From: DATKMS01 sp041497995
GTDB taxonomy: Bacteria > Desulfobacterota > Binatia > HRBIN30
DNA length: 23,128 bases
Assembly: GCA_041497995.1 (NCBI GenBank)
Contig: JBGQHM010000067.1
Location: forward strand, 1-23,128
Direction of reading: 5' to 3'
The number at the start of each line of letters is the position of its first letter. Position 1 is the stretch's first letter. A program made the translations under genes and the position numbers. The notes beneath the pieces are model-generated. The model had not been told where the DNA came from. It did no database searches and saw only the letters and a list, made by a program, of their open reading frames with translations. Below are positions 7,719 to 14,957 of this stretch, in pieces.

Positions 7719-8429
7719 TTAGTCACGCTCGCTACCGAAAAATCTCAGTAGCATCAGGAACAGGTTGATGAAGTTGAGGTAGAGCGAGAGGGCGCCGACG
7801 ATGGCGTATGACTGTACCTGCCCGTCGGGCAACGCAACGGCCATCTGCTTCAGGCGCTGCGCGTCCCACGCGGTTAGCCCGGTGAAGACGAGCACGCCGA
7901 CGCACGCGATTAGGAACTGGAGCGCACTGCTGTGCCAGAAGATGCCGATGATGCTGGCACCTATGAGGCCGATGAGTCCCATGAACATGAACTGGCCGAC
8001 ACCCGCCAGACTGCGGGACGTGGTCGTGCCGTATAGCGCCAGCGCACCGAACATCACGGCGCACACCGCGAACGTGTTCGCGACCGACGCACCCGTGTAG
8101 GCGAGCAGGATCAGCGACAGGGTGACGCCGTTGAGCGCCGAGTACCCCAGGAACAGGGCCGAGGCCGTTCCCGGCGCCAGCTGGGCCACCCGCGCCGACA
8201 AGTAGAACACGAGCGCGAGCTCACCGCCGATCAGCGCAAAGAAGAGCAACTGGTTTGATACCAACGCTTGCACGATCCGCGGCGAGGCGGCCACGCTGAA
8301 GGCCACCGCGGCCGTCACCCCGAGGCCGACACACATCCAGCCATACACAGCCCGCAAGAAGGCGCTGACCCGTTCGGCGGCTGCAACGGACGGCACTCCG
8401 TATTCAGACCTGGTATCGTAGGCATCCAT
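7719..8429 (-). CDS. Bax inhibitor-1 / YccA-YbhL family membrane protein
   Basis: 236 residues, about seven hydrophobic segments in succession (from AVYGWMCVGLGVTAAVAF to LNFINLFLMLLRFFG). The conserved features are the N-terminal FLRAVYGWM, a central GYSALNG, and a C-terminal LTAWDAQRLKQ followed by ALSLYLNFINLFLMLLR, which are signatures of UPF0005/BI-1 integral membrane proteins of the inner membrane. Bacterial members (YbhL, YccA, YetJ) are linked to calcium leak and to modulating membrane proteolysis by FtsH; the exact role here is not deducible. The start at 8429 is chosen because AAAGGAGGTG lies 8 nt upstream; the 55 codons before it overlap that signal and are not BI-1-like. A tRNA gene lies upstream on the same strand. 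Confidence 0.9.
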   Translation of the reverse strand: MDAYDTRSEYGVPSVAAAERVSAFLRAVYGWMCVGLGVTAAVAFSVAASPRIVQALVSNQLLFFALIGGELALVFYLSARVAQLAPGTASALFLGYSALNGVTLSLILLAYTGASVANTFAVCAVMFGALALYGTTTSRSLAGVGQFMFMGLIGLIGASIIGIFWHSSALQFLIACVGVLVFTGLTAWDAQRLKQMAVALPDGQVQSYAIVGALSLYLNFINLFLMLLRFFGSERD

Positions 8430-8564
8430 AGCTACCGCACCTCCTTTGGAGTCGAATGTTGCAAGTGTAAGTCCCCTGGTTCGTGATATCCAGTGGCCCG
8501 CCGCGTGCCGCATCCTCCAGATTGGGTCGCCGCGCAAGTACTGGAGCTTGAGAAAGGAAAAGAG

Positions 8565-8637
8565 TGGGCAGGGAGTGAATTGAACACTCGACACAGGGAT
8601 TTTCAGTCCCTTGCTCTACCGACTGAGCTACCTGCCC
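8565..8637 (-). tRNA. tRNA-Phe (anticodon GAA)
   Basis: The minus strand folds as a complete 73-nt cloverleaf. The acceptor is GGGCAGG/CCTGCCC, the D stem GCTC/GAGC, the anticodon stem AGGGA/TCCCT with loop CTGAAAA (anticodon GAA at 8604-8602), the variable loop GTGTC, the T stem GAGTG/CACTC with loop TTCAATT, and the discriminator is A. CCA is not encoded. A pyrimidine-rich run (TCTTTTCCTTTC) follows the 3' end and may aid termination. Confidence 0.95.
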
Positions 8638-8812
8638 GTTGCCGTGCGGTCTCGGCTCCTAGCGGCTTTGCGGGGCAGAGTCAACGAACCTAAGAGCCCA
8701 GCTCGTGAGGCGGCAATGTGCTCTCGCGGCTCCCCGCGTTTGTTCGTCCGAGCCCACCCGACCTGTTTGGTCGCGCGTTGCTCTGCATGATAATTTGCCA
8801 TCCGGAGAGAGC

Positions 8813-8908
8813 GTGACGAGTTCTATGATCACGGCGTATGGTCGCACCATTCGAAGCCTGCTTGTCGAGAACCACCCCGGCGACAGCGACCTCACTTTGG
8901 ACTTGTGA
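8813..8908 (+). pseudogene. Remnant 5' end of a response-regulator (receiver) gene
   Basis: A GTG at 8813 preceded by GGAGAG (or an ATG at 8825) opens a 31-codon frame ending in RSLLVENHPGDSDLTLDL and a TGA. This closely resembles the first strand and helix of CheY-like receivers of the LLVEDNPGDxxLTxxxL type, which commonly sit next to phytochrome-like histidine kinases. The rest of the receiver, including the phospho-acceptor Asp, is missing, and the usual acidic pair Glu-Asp is Glu-Asn. The TGA overlaps the ATG of the kinase (TGATG), so it could still act as a translated leader that feeds ribosomes to the kinase. I infer an internal deletion of a former regulator gene. Confidence 0.5.
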
Positions 8909-11295
8909 TGACCGTCCCGCCGTCCTTCTCCGCGGATCTGCTCACCCCTGACGAACGCGCGGCACTCGCCCAGATTGGCGAGCGGCTGTGGGAGGCGCGC
9001 GGGGCGATTACTGCGGAGTGGTCCGCCAACGTCATCACGGCAATGCCGGAGTACTTCTCCGACGGCAGGCTCTCGCTCGAACAGCTACGCGCCCTTAACG
9101 AATTCTTCCTCACGCTGATTATCGAACACATGCGGCACGACGACCTCGATGGCCTGACGCGGGTGTACTACGAGACGAACCGGCGGCTGATCGAGGCTGA
9201 CATGGAGCGGGTGGACGGGTCTCGGATCTCCCTGATCAGTCTCTACACGTCTGCCCGGCTCGGCTTGCGCGCGATCGAAGCCGGGCTCGGGGGGCTCTCT
9301 CAGCGTGAAGAGCTCGTGGCGTTCGGCAAGCTCGGCACCCACCTCCTCATGCTGGTCGGTCTCGCATACAGCGACTCGCGCCAGGAGGCCTTGGAGCGGG
9401 CGCGCAACCAGCTCGAGCGCATCGTCGAGGAGCGCACGGCGGCGCTGGCCAAGGAGAAGACGCTGGCAGACACGATCATCGAAACGCTGCCGGGCTTCTT
9501 CTTTCTGATCGATCATCGCGAGCGCCTGGTGCGTTGGAACCATGAGGTGGAGAAGGTCTCGGGCTACGATGCCGAGACGCTCGCCACCCTTCACCCGCTC
9601 GATTTCTTCGACCCCGACAGCCGGCCCATGCTTGCCGACAAAATGCGCGAAGCGTTCAGCGTCGGCCGCACGAGCGTCGATGCCGAGTTGGTTGCCCGCG
9701 ACGGCTCACGCCATCCTCGCTGGTTCACCAGCCGACGAGTGGAGCTCGATCAAGGACCGTGTTTGGTCGGCGTGGGTCTCGACATCAGTGAGCGCCGCCG
9801 CGCCGAGGAACGCATCCAGCGCGAGAAGCAATTTGCCGACAATATCATCGAGTCGCTCCCCGGCATCTTCTATCTATTCGACGAGCAGGGCCGGTTCCTG
9901 CGCTGGAACCGCAATTTCGAAGCCGTGTCGCAATACGCGGGCGAAGAGATCGGACGTATGCACCCGCTCGACTTCTTCGGCGGCGACGACCAGCACGCCG
10001 TCGCCGAGCGGATTGGCGAGGCGTTCCAGCGCGGGCAGTCGACCGTCGAGGCTGAGTTCATCTCCCAAGACGGGACGCGGCGGCCGTACTTCTTCACGGG
10101 GCATCGCATCCTGGTCGACGACCACGTCTGCTTGATCGGGATGGGCATTGACGTGACCGAGCGCAAACAAGCCGAGGAGGCGTTGCAACGTGCCCGCACG
10201 GCGCAGCTCTTCGCCACGTTGCTCGAGTCAGCGCCCGATGCCATGGTGGTCAGCGACCGCACCGGCGCGATCGTTTTCGCCAACTCGCAAACCGAGCGCC
10301 TCTTCGGCCACCGTCGCGACGAGCTGCTCGGCCGACCGCTCGATCTCCTCATTCCCGACGAGCCGTTCGAGTGGCCGCGCCTGAGCGCGGCACCGGCCAC
10401 GACCAGCATCGAGGCGCAGGGCCGACGGTGTGACGGCTCGCGTTTTCCGATCGAGATCAAGCGCAGCCCGCTCGACACCAACGACGGCCCGCTGCTCACC
10501 AGCGCCATTCGCGACATCACGGACCGCAAGCGCTCGGAGGCAGAGATCCGCCGGCTCAACACCGACCTCGAGCGCCGCGTCCAGGAACGCACGCGTGAGC
10601 TGGCACGCTCGAACGCCGAACTGGAGCAGTTCGCGTACGTCGCCTCGCACGATCTGCAGGAACCGCTGCGCGCGGTGGCGAGCTACACCCAGTTGCTTGC
10701 CCGCCGGTATCAGCATCGCCTGGACGGCGACGCCGTGCGCTTCATCGACCGGACTGTGGCGGCGGTCAGCCGCATGCAAGCGCTCATCCGCGATCTGCTC
10801 GCAGTCGCCCGCGTCGGTACGCATGGCGAGCCGTTCGAGGCAACCGACTGCGAGAGCGTGCTGCGCGACGTGCTCGACGACCTACAAGCGGCCGTCATCG
10901 AAGCCGGTGCGACAGTCACGCACGACCCGCTCCCGGTGGTCCTCGCCGACCGCTCGCAGGTGCGCCAGCTGCTGCAGAACCTGATCGGCAACGCCATCAA
11001 GTTTCGCGGTGACCCCGCGCCGCGGGTGCACATCGCTGCGCAGCGCGACGGTGCCGCGTGGCAGTTCAGGGTGCAGGACAATGGGATCGGTATCGAGCCC
11101 GAATACGCTGAGCGTGTCTTCGTGATTTTCCAGCGCCTGCACGGTCGCCGGGCATATCCCGGGACGGGCGTCGGACTGGCCATCTGCAAGAAGATTGTCG
11201 AGCGGCATGGCGGGCGCATCTGGCTGGAATCGGCGGACGGCCAGGGCACACGGGTCTGCTTCCAGCTGCCGGCCGGGCGGGGGGCGGAGGGCTAG
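8908..11295 (+). CDS. Cytoplasmic PAS-PAS-PAS sensor histidine kinase
   Basis: 795 residues with no membrane segment. Residues ~5-160 form an all-helical sensory region resembling RsbRD-N/globin-type input domains. A coiled-coil linker follows, then PAS1 (~186-298), PAS2 (~309-422, a near copy of PAS1: both contain an ExLPG...RWN...HPLDFF framework) and PAS3 (~434-540). The HisKA H-box SHDLQEP has phospho-acceptor His581. The HATPase domain has N-box LIGNAIKF, G1 DNGIGIEPEY, F-box VFVIFQRLH and G2 GTGVGLAICKKIVERHGG, all intact, so the enzyme should autophosphorylate. SHDLQEP places it in the phytochrome/bacteriophytochrome-like kinase group. No intact response regulator is encoded in the window. 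The ATG at 8908 is favoured because of the TGATG overlap; a GTG at 8905 is an alternative, and no strong Shine-Dalgarno is visible. Confidence 0.9.
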   Translation: MTVPPSFSADLLTPDERAALAQIGERLWEARGAITAEWSANVITAMPEYFSDGRLSLEQLRALNEFFLTLIIEHMRHDDLDGLTRVYYETNRRLIEADMERVDGSRISLISLYTSARLGLRAIEAGLGGLSQREELVAFGKLGTHLLMLVGLAYSDSRQEALERARNQLERIVEERTAALAKEKTLADTIIETLPGFFFLIDHRERLVRWNHEVEKVSGYDAETLATLHPLDFFDPDSRPMLADKMREAFSVGRTSVDAELVARDGSRHPRWFTSRRVELDQGPCLVGVGLDISERRRAEERIQREKQFADNIIESLPGIFYLFDEQGRFLRWNRNFEAVSQYAGEEIGRMHPLDFFGGDDQHAVAERIGEAFQRGQSTVEAEFISQDGTRRPYFFTGHRILVDDHVCLIGMGIDVTERKQAEEALQRARTAQLFATLLESAPDAMVVSDRTGAIVFANSQTERLFGHRRDELLGRPLDLLIPDEPFEWPRLSAAPATTSIEAQGRRCDGSRFPIEIKRSPLDTNDGPLLTSAIRDITDRKRSEAEIRRLNTDLERRVQERTRELARSNAELEQFAYVASHDLQEPLRAVASYTQLLARRYQHRLDGDAVRFIDRTVAAVSRMQALIRDLLAVARVGTHGEPFEATDCESVLRDVLDDLQAAVIEAGATVTHDPLPVVLADRSQVRQLLQNLIGNAIKFRGDPAPRVHIAAQRDGAAWQFRVQDNGIGIEPEYAERVFVIFQRLHGRRAYPGTGVGLAICKKIVERHGGRIWLESADGQGTRVCFQLPAGRGAEG

Positions 11296-11327
11296 CATCC
11301 CCCTACCGTCCCTACCGTCAGGCGCCG

Positions 11328-11356
11328 TTGACACGGTTGAGCCCGTTCGTTATACG
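11328..11356 (+). promoter_or_regulatory. Sigma-70-type promoter TTGACA-17-TATACG
   Basis: A perfect -35 TTGACA (11328-11333), a 17-bp spacer and a -10 TATACG (11351-11356) lie 32 bp after the kinase stop. Transcription should start near 11363 and drive the two small zinc-binding proteins downstream. Confidence 0.6.
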
Positions 11357-11376
11357 CTACCCGGTGCGGTGCAAAG

Positions 11377-11419
11377 ATCCGGTCAAGCAGATACTCAGCT
11401 CGGCCGGTTTTTTTTTGCG
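11377..11419 (+). promoter_or_regulatory. Leader segment ending in GCCGG-T9 (attenuator or sRNA terminator candidate)
   Basis: Between the promoter and the first small gene the leader contains CCGG, then a possible inner AGC/GCT pairing, then GGCCGG followed directly by nine T residues. The stem is short and interrupted, but a T9 run is striking in this GC-rich context. Transcription may terminate here, giving a ~55-nt RNA, or be attenuated before the zinc-ribbon gene. Confidence 0.35.
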
Positions 11420-11480
11420 CGATGGGGCGGGGTCGAGGCACGGCTAAGTAGATCACAGTCGAGCAAAGGAGAACACTCAC

Positions 11481-11654
11481 ATGGCTGATCCGAAGAAGGC
11501 CAAGACGGCGGAGAAGGCGGGTGCGGCACTGTCGAAGCATCCGTGTCCGAGCTGCAACACGGAGAGCCGGGTCCACTATTTCACGGGCTTCGGACGCAAG
11601 GGGTACTTCTGGGTGTGCGAGAAGAACTGCGGATACGTTGAACGTACGCGGTAA
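11481..11654 (+). CDS. 57-residue zinc-ribbon protein
   Basis: A short ORF starting MADPKKAKTAEKAGAAL, with AAAGGAGA about 9 nt upstream of the ATG. Cys22-x2-Cys25 (HPCPSCNTES) and Cys46-x3-Cys50 (WVCEKNCGYVE) form a zinc-ribbon pair, with aromatic residues between (HYFTGFGRKGYFW). The tail is basic at both ends, suggesting RNA, ribosome or protein binding. It is the first gene of an operon with the next small Cys-rich gene, which begins 17 bp downstream. I recognise no named family and infer only that it binds zinc. Confidence 0.75.
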   Translation: MADPKKAKTAEKAGAALSKHPCPSCNTESRVHYFTGFGRKGYFWVCEKNCGYVERTR

Positions 11655-11671
11655 GCGCGCAGGAGGGCTCG

Positions 11672-12025
11672 ATGGGCCGAACACCGAAGAAGGACAAAGC
11701 AAAAAAGGGACTACGTATCTTCGAGGATGACAGCGGCTCCGAAGTCGACGAGGAAGGCGAACTTCCTAAAGACGAAGCCGGGCGCCGCAAAATCAAGCGG
11801 CAATACGAAGACCTCCTCGGCATTCGCGTCGAGAAGCTCAAGGGCCGCATCCTCAATCGCGAGCGCATCAACAAAACCATCGAAGGCGTCTATTTCATTT
11901 GCGCCGAATGCAAGAAAGTCTGCCACAATATGGATGAAGGCCTCGTCGAGGACCCCAACAACGTCCATAACGTGTGCGGTGCCTGCGCCAAGACAAAGGG
12001 CAAGGGCAAGCAAGTCGCCGCCTGA
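11672..12025 (+). CDS. Small protein with C-terminal CxxC...CxxC zinc-binding motif
   Basis: 117 residues, ATG preceded by AGGAGGG about 4 nt upstream. A Lys-rich start (GRTPKKDKAKKG) is followed by a very acidic stretch (EDDSGSEVDEEGE, 18-30), then a charged helix (~35-70) and finally Cys77-x2-Cys80 with Cys84 and Cys102-x2-Cys105 in ICAECKKVC and VCGAC, which probably bind one zinc ion. The architecture, charged helix plus zinc knuckle, suggests a nucleic-acid or RNA-polymerase-associated factor, but this is inference; no family is recognised. It is co-transcribed with the preceding zinc-ribbon gene and followed by a terminator-like hairpin. Confidence 0.75.
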   Translation: MGRTPKKDKAKKGLRIFEDDSGSEVDEEGELPKDEAGRRKIKRQYEDLLGIRVEKLKGRILNRERINKTIEGVYFICAECKKVCHNMDEGLVEDPNNVHNVCGACAKTKGKGKQVAA

Positions 12026-12038
12026 CCGTCGCCCGCAA

Positions 12039-12057
12039 GACGTCCCACCGGGGCGTC
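12039..12057 (+). terminator. Hairpin terminator between convergent genes
   Basis: GACGTCCC (12039-12046), loop ACC, GGGGCGTC (12050-12057) forms an 8-bp stem with one G-T wobble, followed by GTTAGAT. It lies 13 bp after the zinc-binding gene, before the convergent pseudouridine synthase gene. The T tract is poor. Confidence 0.45.
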
Positions 12058-12074
12058 GTTAGATGACTATATCG

Positions 12075-13040
12075 TCAGTGCCGGGCCTTCTGGGTTCTCG
12101 TGGACGCCCGTTGCGCTTGACGCTGCTGAGCTACGAACGCGCTGAAGTCTGTTGGTAGCGCGCACTCTATGGTCAGCGGTCGCCCTGTCTGCGGATGCAC
12201 GACGGTAATGCGACTGGCGTGCAAGAGGTGCCGTGGCGGGTCGCCGCCGCACATGGCGCCGCCGTAGAGGCGGTCGCCGACGATCGGATGTCCTGCCGAT
12301 GCTAGGTGCACCCGGATTTGATGCATCACCCCGGTAGGTATCTCCACCGCTAGGAGCGTACACGAGCCCAGGCGTTCGAGCGGGCGGTAGCGCGTGATCG
12401 CCGGGCGGCTTTCAGGGCTCCTCGACGCGCTGGCTGCACACACCCGCATCTTGCGGCGGTTGTGCCGCTCGTGTGCGATCGGCAGGCACAGCTCGCCACC
12501 GACTGCGACGTCGCCGTGCACCAGTGCTCGGTATTCCTTGGTGACCTGATGGGCCGCAAACTGCCGCCGTAGCACGCCATGGGCTTGAGGGGTCCGCGCC
12601 GCCAGCAACACGCCCGACGTGTCGGTGTCGAGCCGATGCACCAAACCCGGCTCCCGCTCGCTCTTCCCAACTGCCGCAAGCTCCGGGTAGCGGGCCAATA
12701 GAAAGTTCGCCGCCGTACTGGTCTCGTCAGCGCGCAGCGCATGTGACGGCATACCGGCAGGCTTGTCGATGGCGATCAGTGTCGCGTCCTCGTGGAGTAC
12801 CGTGACCACGAGGTTCGGATTCGGCTGCAGCTGCGTCGTCGCGTACAGCTCGTCGGGTACCTCCACGGTATCCCCCGCTGTGACGGTCTGCGCTTTGGGT
12901 CCCCGCCGCCCATTGAGGCGTACCTCGCCGGCGGCGATCTTGCGCTGTGCGCTGCGCCGGGAGCAGCCGGGGACATGGGTGGTGAGGAAACGGTCGAGCC
13001 GCATCGGCCCGGTACCTGCGGGAACGGTCAGCGATCTCAT
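12075..13040 (-). CDS. RluA-family rRNA/tRNA pseudouridine synthase
   Basis: 321 residues. An S4 RNA-binding domain (residues ~13-60, MRLDRFLTTHVPGCSRRSAQ) precedes the catalytic domain. IAIDKPAGMPSH is family motif I. HRLDTDTSG carries catalytic Asp138. HQIRVHLASAGHPIVGDRLYGG and HLLHASRI complete the RluA/RluC/RluD signature. It isomerises specific uridines in structured RNA, most likely 23S rRNA as RluD or RluC do; the exact site cannot be read from sequence. The C-terminus (QRQAQRASTRTQKARH) is basic. The ATG at 13040 is chosen because it starts the S4 region; the frame stays open upstream but there overlaps the divergent aminotransferase gene. No clear Shine-Dalgarno is visible. It is divergent from that gene with only 46 bp between the starts. 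Confidence 0.9.
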   Translation of the reverse strand: MRSLTVPAGTGPMRLDRFLTTHVPGCSRRSAQRKIAAGEVRLNGRRGPKAQTVTAGDTVEVPDELYATTQLQPNPNLVVTVLHEDATLIAIDKPAGMPSHALRADETSTAANFLLARYPELAAVGKSEREPGLVHRLDTDTSGVLLAARTPQAHGVLRRQFAAHQVTKEYRALVHGDVAVGGELCLPIAHERHNRRKMRVCAASASRSPESRPAITRYRPLERLGSCTLLAVEIPTGVMHQIRVHLASAGHPIVGDRLYGGAMCGGDPPRHLLHASRITVVHPQTGRPLTIECALPTDFSAFVAQQRQAQRASTRTQKARH

Positions 13041-13086
13041 TCGTGAACTCTGGAACCCTCGAACCCTAGCATATAAGGAAGAGGCC

Positions 13087-14217
13087 ATGGACTGGAACGA
13101 CTGGCGCCGTGAGTTTCCGGTCACCGAGCGGCTCGTCCACCTCAACCATGCCGGCGTCGCACCGCTCTCGCGCCGCGTCGCGGCGGCGGTCACCTCGTTC
13201 GTCACCGCAGCGACTACGGTCGATGCCGCAACGCAGCGGCAGTGGAGCGAGCGCTGTGAGGAAGTGCGTGCCAACTTCGCTCGGCTCATCGGCGCACACA
13301 CCGACGAAATCGCGTTCGTGAAAAACACCTCCGAGGGGCTGTCCCTGGTCGCTGCTGGCCTGGAGTGGCGGCCGGGAGACAACGTGATTGCTGTTGACGG
13401 CGAATATCCTTCCAACGTCTATCCATGGTTCGGCCTGCGCCGGTGGGGCGTGGAGACGCGGCTGGTGCGTCCGGTGCACGGACGGGTGCAGGTGGACGAT
13501 GTCCGAACCCTCGTCGACGATCGCACCCGCGTGGTCGCAGTCAGCTTCGTCGACTGGAGCAGCGGGGGACGCACGGACCTGTCGGCCCTGGGCGAATGGT
13601 GTCGTGGACGCGGCGTCATCCTGTGCGTCGATGGCATCCAGGGTGTTGGCGCCGTTCGCCTCGATGTCGAGCGCGCCGGCATCGACTGTCTCGCCGTCGG
13701 TGGCCACAAATGGTTGCTGGCGCCCGAGGGGCTCGGCTGTCTGTTCGTCTCGCGGCGCGTCATCGACCGCATCGGTTCGGTGCTGCACGGGTGGAAGAGC
13801 GTCACCGACGCCGACACGTACCTGCCGTATCACTTCAATCCGCGGCCTGATGCCGCCAAATTTGAGCCCGGCAGCCCGTCCGTGTTGAGCACATACGCTC
13901 TGGGCGCCGCCGTCGATATGCTGCTGGAGGTCGGCCCGGAGCGCATCGAGCGCCGCCTCCTCGAGTTGACCGATCGGCTGGGCAGCGGGTTGCGGGCTCG
14001 CGGAGCCGAAGTTGTCAGCCCCTGGGGGGCCGGCGAGCGCTCCGGCATCGTCGTCTTCCGGCTGGGCGGTGATCCGCATCGCCTCTGTACTGAGCTCATC
14101 CACCAAGGCTTCATCGTGCGCGTGCGCAGCGGCGGCATCCGGGTCGCGCCCCATTTCTACAACAACGAGGACGACATCGATCGTCTGCTCGCCGCCCTCG
14201 ACCGGCCGCCGACCTGA
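13087..14217 (+). CDS. Class V aminotransferase (cysteine-desulfurase / isopenicillin-N-epimerase-like)
   Basis: 376 residues, PLP-dependent fold type I. LNHAGVAPLSRRV opens the substrate region. TSEGLSLVAAGL and EYPSNVYPW form the cofactor phosphate pocket. Asp182/Gln185 (VDGIQGVGAVRLD) contact the pyridine ring. Lys208 in VGGHKWLLAPEGLG is the Schiff-base lysine. The length and motifs match the NifS/CsdA-related group annotated as aminotransferase class V or kynureninase-like. I see no clear catalytic Cys loop of a true desulfurase, so the reaction is open (desulfurase, lyase, epimerase or transaminase). The ATG at 13087 has AAGGAAGAGG just upstream; the upstream in-frame extension lies inside the divergent pseudouridine synthase gene and is not aminotransferase-like. 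Confidence 0.85.
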   Translation: MDWNDWRREFPVTERLVHLNHAGVAPLSRRVAAAVTSFVTAATTVDAATQRQWSERCEEVRANFARLIGAHTDEIAFVKNTSEGLSLVAAGLEWRPGDNVIAVDGEYPSNVYPWFGLRRWGVETRLVRPVHGRVQVDDVRTLVDDRTRVVAVSFVDWSSGGRTDLSALGEWCRGRGVILCVDGIQGVGAVRLDVERAGIDCLAVGGHKWLLAPEGLGCLFVSRRVIDRIGSVLHGWKSVTDADTYLPYHFNPRPDAAKFEPGSPSVLSTYALGAAVDMLLEVGPERIERRLLELTDRLGSGLRARGAEVVSPWGAGERSGIVVFRLGGDPHRLCTELIHQGFIVRVRSGGIRVAPHFYNNEDDIDRLLAALDRPPT

Positions 14218-14240
14218 GCCTCTACGTCGCTGTCCGGGCA

Positions 14241-14269
14241 GCCACTGTATCGATTACTATACAAGTGGC
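14241..14269 (+). promoter_or_regulatory. Dyad with one bulge after the aminotransferase gene
   Basis: GCCACTGTAT (14241-14250) pairs with ATACAAGTGGC (14259-14269) around an 8-nt loop, with a single bulged base. It lies 24 bp after the stop and has no T tract. The loop and right arm contain TACTAT (14255-14260), a possible -10 box, so it could be a terminator for the aminotransferase or an operator for the sigma-like gene. Confidence 0.35.
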
Positions 14270-14378
14270 TTCGTCCGTTGTGCACTTCCTTACACAGTGA
14301 CCGCAGCGGTGTCATTGCCACCCGTTGCGGGACTAAGGGCGTCGGAACCGGCACGGACATTGCCTTGGTCCACGGTCG

Positions 14379-14675
14379 ATGACCTCACGGCAGACACTGC
14401 TGATCGCCGACGGCACGTCGCCACGCCCCTACCCGGTCGGAAGCATTGCGGTGCTGAAGAGCGGGATGGTGGAGACGCTGGAGGAGCGTGAGGAGCTCGT
14501 GCTGCGGCTGCGTTTCGGCAGCGGGCGGACGGTGCAAACGCAACCGGAGATCGCGCGACTGCTTGGCGTTTCCGACAGCACGGTCCGGCATATCGAACGG
14601 CAGGCGTTGCGCAAGTTGCGTCTCAGTGCGCTCGGTCCGGTTGGCAAGGGTTGGTCGGGCTGGGACGAGGTGTAG
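14379..14675 (+). CDS. Orphan sigma-70 region 4-like protein
   Basis: 98 residues. Residues ~32-81 (ETLEEREELVLRLRFGSG, then EIARLLGVSDSTVRHIERQALRKLRL) follow the pattern of sigma-70 region 4.1-4.2, which in RpoD reads LTPREEKVLRMRFG...RIRQIEAKALRKLR. Region 4 contacts the beta-flap and the -35 element. Regions 1-3 are absent, so the protein cannot act as a complete sigma factor. It might work as part of a split sigma, compete with RpoD region 4, or simply bind DNA through its helix-turn-helix. The start at 14379 has no strong Shine-Dalgarno; a later in-frame GTG or ATG near 14449-14466 is possible. It is followed 42 bp later by a small gene of unknown function. Confidence 0.65.
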   Translation: MTSRQTLLIADGTSPRPYPVGSIAVLKSGMVETLEEREELVLRLRFGSGRTVQTQPEIARLLGVSDSTVRHIERQALRKLRLSALGPVGKGWSGWDEV

Positions 14676-14717
14676 GCGGCACGGATCAGCGGTAGCAGCC
14701 GGGACAGGTGGTATGAG

Positions 14718-14957
14718 ATGACGCGACTGTTGATAAGTGATGAACAAGGTTGGATCACGGCGGACGTTGCTACCAGCGGGTCCACGTTGACAGAGGCGCT
14801 GGAACATCCACAGGCCGAGGCGGTCATCCGCTGTGCCCTGCTGATGGCCTTGTGCGCCCTCGCGGAAGGCGGCGGCTGGCCGGAAGCCGCGCTCCTGTGT
14901 ATGTGCACCTTCATGGAGCAGATGAGCCAAGAGATCCGCACTACGCAGCTCGCCTAG
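14718..14957 (+). CDS. Small hypothetical protein downstream of the sigma-like gene
   Basis: 79 residues. The N-terminus MTRLLISDEQGWITADV is polar. The middle (AVIRCALLMALCALAEGGG, then WPEAALLCMCTFMEQM) is a hydrophobic helical pair with four Cys (CALLMALC, LCMC). An AGGTGG lies about 8 nt before the ATG, a weak ribosome binding site. I recognise no family. The same-strand proximity to the orphan sigma region 4 suggests a functional pair, possibly as a regulator or partner, but nothing shows this directly. Its TAG stop is also the first part of the repeat at 14954. Confidence 0.45.
   Translation: MTRLLISDEQGWITADVATSGSTLTEALEHPQAEAVIRCALLMALCALAEGGGWPEAALLCMCTFMEQMSQEIRTTQLA

Noticed and set aside
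8430..8594. 55-residue N-terminal extension of the Bax-inhibitor-like protein
   Set aside because: It overlaps the tRNA 3' end and the AAAGGAGGTG ribosome binding site, and is not part of the BI-1 fold.
11303..11320. CCTACCGTC direct repeat (two units) after the kinase gene
   Set aside because: Two 9-bp units are too little to call a repeat element.
12763..13086. N-terminal extension of the class V aminotransferase frame
   Set aside because: The extra residues lie inside the pseudouridine synthase gene and are not aminotransferase-like; the ATG at 13087 has a ribosome binding site and begins the conserved fold.
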